Source of the DNA: an uncultured Lachnospiraceae bacterium
GTDB lineage: Bacteria > Bacillota > Clostridia > Lachnospirales > Lachnospiraceae
NCBI GenBank assembly: GCA_910579805.1
Contig: CAJTWM010000012.1
Span: 40,394 to 104,393 of the forward strand
Length of the DNA: 64,000 bases
Direction: 5' to 3'
The notes beneath the pieces were generated by a model. It searched no databases. It saw nothing but the letters and a program-made list of their open reading frames with translations, and was not told the origin of the DNA. Positions 63,542 through 64,000 of the stretch are shown here, in pieces; the first letter of the stretch is position 1; each line of letters opens with the position of its first letter. A program made the position numbers and the translations under genes.

Positions 63542-63991
63542 TCATTTTATGGTCACATTCCATTTACCGTTTTCAATTACATATTGAAATTCCGTTAAAT
63601 TATCATCTTCCATCACTCGAAGAAGTGGCAATAAGTCATTTACGATATTCATCTTTGGCAGTTCTGACTTTTTTACCCAAATCATTTCTCCCTCATCTGA
63701 TGATGTTACTTCTCCAAGAAATTCGTCTGTATGAAATAAAAATACAATGTACCGCCCATTCTCTATGGGAAATTGCTTGATTCCACATAATCTTGGATTC
63801 TGAATATCAAGTCCCGTTTCCTCTTTCATTTCCCGAATGACAGCATCTATGATAGATTCATTTTTTTCAATATGTCCTCCAGGCAAAGTTAAACCTTTCC
63901 AATCATCTTTTAATCTGTTCTGTAGAAGGTATTTATCATTTTGATGAATCAGGCATAAAACCGTTAATTCGACATTTTCTGTTCTCTGCAC
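63542..63991 (-). CDS. Nudix hydrolase
   Basis: 149 residues with a full Nudix box GGHIEKNESIIDAVIREMKE then ETGLDI (Gx5Ex7REUxEExGU), which binds the metal and cleaves a nucleoside-diphosphate-linked substrate. It resembles 8-oxo-dGTP diphosphatase type proteins by length, but specificity is open. The start is set at a GTG at 63991, because an in-frame stop (TAG) lies two codons upstream; the ribosome binding site is poor, so the start is uncertain. Confidence 0.88.
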   Translation of the reverse strand: MQRTENVELTVLCLIHQNDKYLLQNRLKDDWKGLTLPGGHIEKNESIIDAVIREMKEETGLDIQNPRLCGIKQFPIENGRYIVFLFHTDEFLGEVTSSDEGEMIWVKKSELPKMNIVNDLLPLLRVMEDDNLTEFQYVIENGKWNVTIK

Positions 63992-64000
63992 ACGCTATCC

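Larger units (their letters stand above)
56931..64000. mobile_element. decayed mobile element / accessory island next to tRNA-Ala (right end not seen)
   Basis: From the tRNA 3' end on, the DNA is visibly more AT-rich than the first 56 kb. It contains a broken integrase pointing at the tRNA, at least three other frameshifted genes, fragments of two more, and small accessory genes. No second copy of the tRNA 3' end was found by eye, so the right border lies outside the window or is lost. The element type (prophage or conjugative) cannot be told. Confidence 0.5.

Overview
The window looks like chromosomal DNA of a Gram-positive anaerobe of the Lachnospiraceae (Clostridium cluster XIVa) type. Reasons: one-chain purine synthetase PurL of clostridial form, a flavin reductase-rubredoxin fusion, a formate/nitrite channel, lipoprotein signal peptides, strong AGGAGG ribosome binding sites, sigma-A promoters with 16-18 bp spacers, and several small proteins whose closest remembered relatives are from this family. 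About nine tenths of the genes lie on the minus strand. Assignments rest on motifs read by eye; no database search was possible.

Layout. 1-447: end of a GNAT acetyltransferase. 820-9824 (minus): chemoreceptor, argS, queH and carB-carA, with a clear promoter before carA. 9943-14534: an operon of MoxR ATPase, DUF58 protein and membrane transglutaminase. 14659-18447: purL, whose leader holds a MITE-like palindrome. 18730-21808: two desuccinylase-fold proteins (one apparently catalytically dead), a TetR regulator and a small protein. These are divergent from a cyclic-nucleotide-binding-domain protein through overlapping promoters. 24391-35710: formate/nitrite channel, hybrid histidine kinase, hflX, HAD hydrolase, a GH13 amylase lipoprotein, two LacI regulators, a Cof-type phosphatase and a flavin reductase-rubredoxin. 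36246-42288: tRNA-Trp, a lipoprotein, radA, a small conserved protein, clpC and a GntR regulator, which resembles the Firmicutes ctsR-clpC-radA stress module with GntR in place of CtsR. 42387-50908: an SH3-domain membrane protein, purD-N-M-E, an M29 aminopeptidase, two small membrane proteins and pyrE. 51124-56740: a very large DUF4132 protein and its small partner.

From tRNA-Ala (56858) to the right edge the DNA is more AT-rich and full of damage. It holds an integrase with a frameshift plus an internal deletion, frameshifted small genes (a tfoX C-terminal gene, a membrane protein, an 85-residue protein), fragments of an ABC ATPase and of another gene, and intact accessory genes (DUF1062, methyltransferase, HTH, two GNATs, Nudix). 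This reads as a decayed mobile element inserted at tRNA-Ala.

Nucleotide synthesis is a strong theme: carAB and pyrE serve pyrimidines; purL and purEMND serve purines. I did not find a CRISPR array, rRNA, complete insertion sequence or recognised defence system. The least explained loci are the DUF4132 pair, the tandem desuccinylase-like proteins and the shared operator-like repeats in the decayed element.
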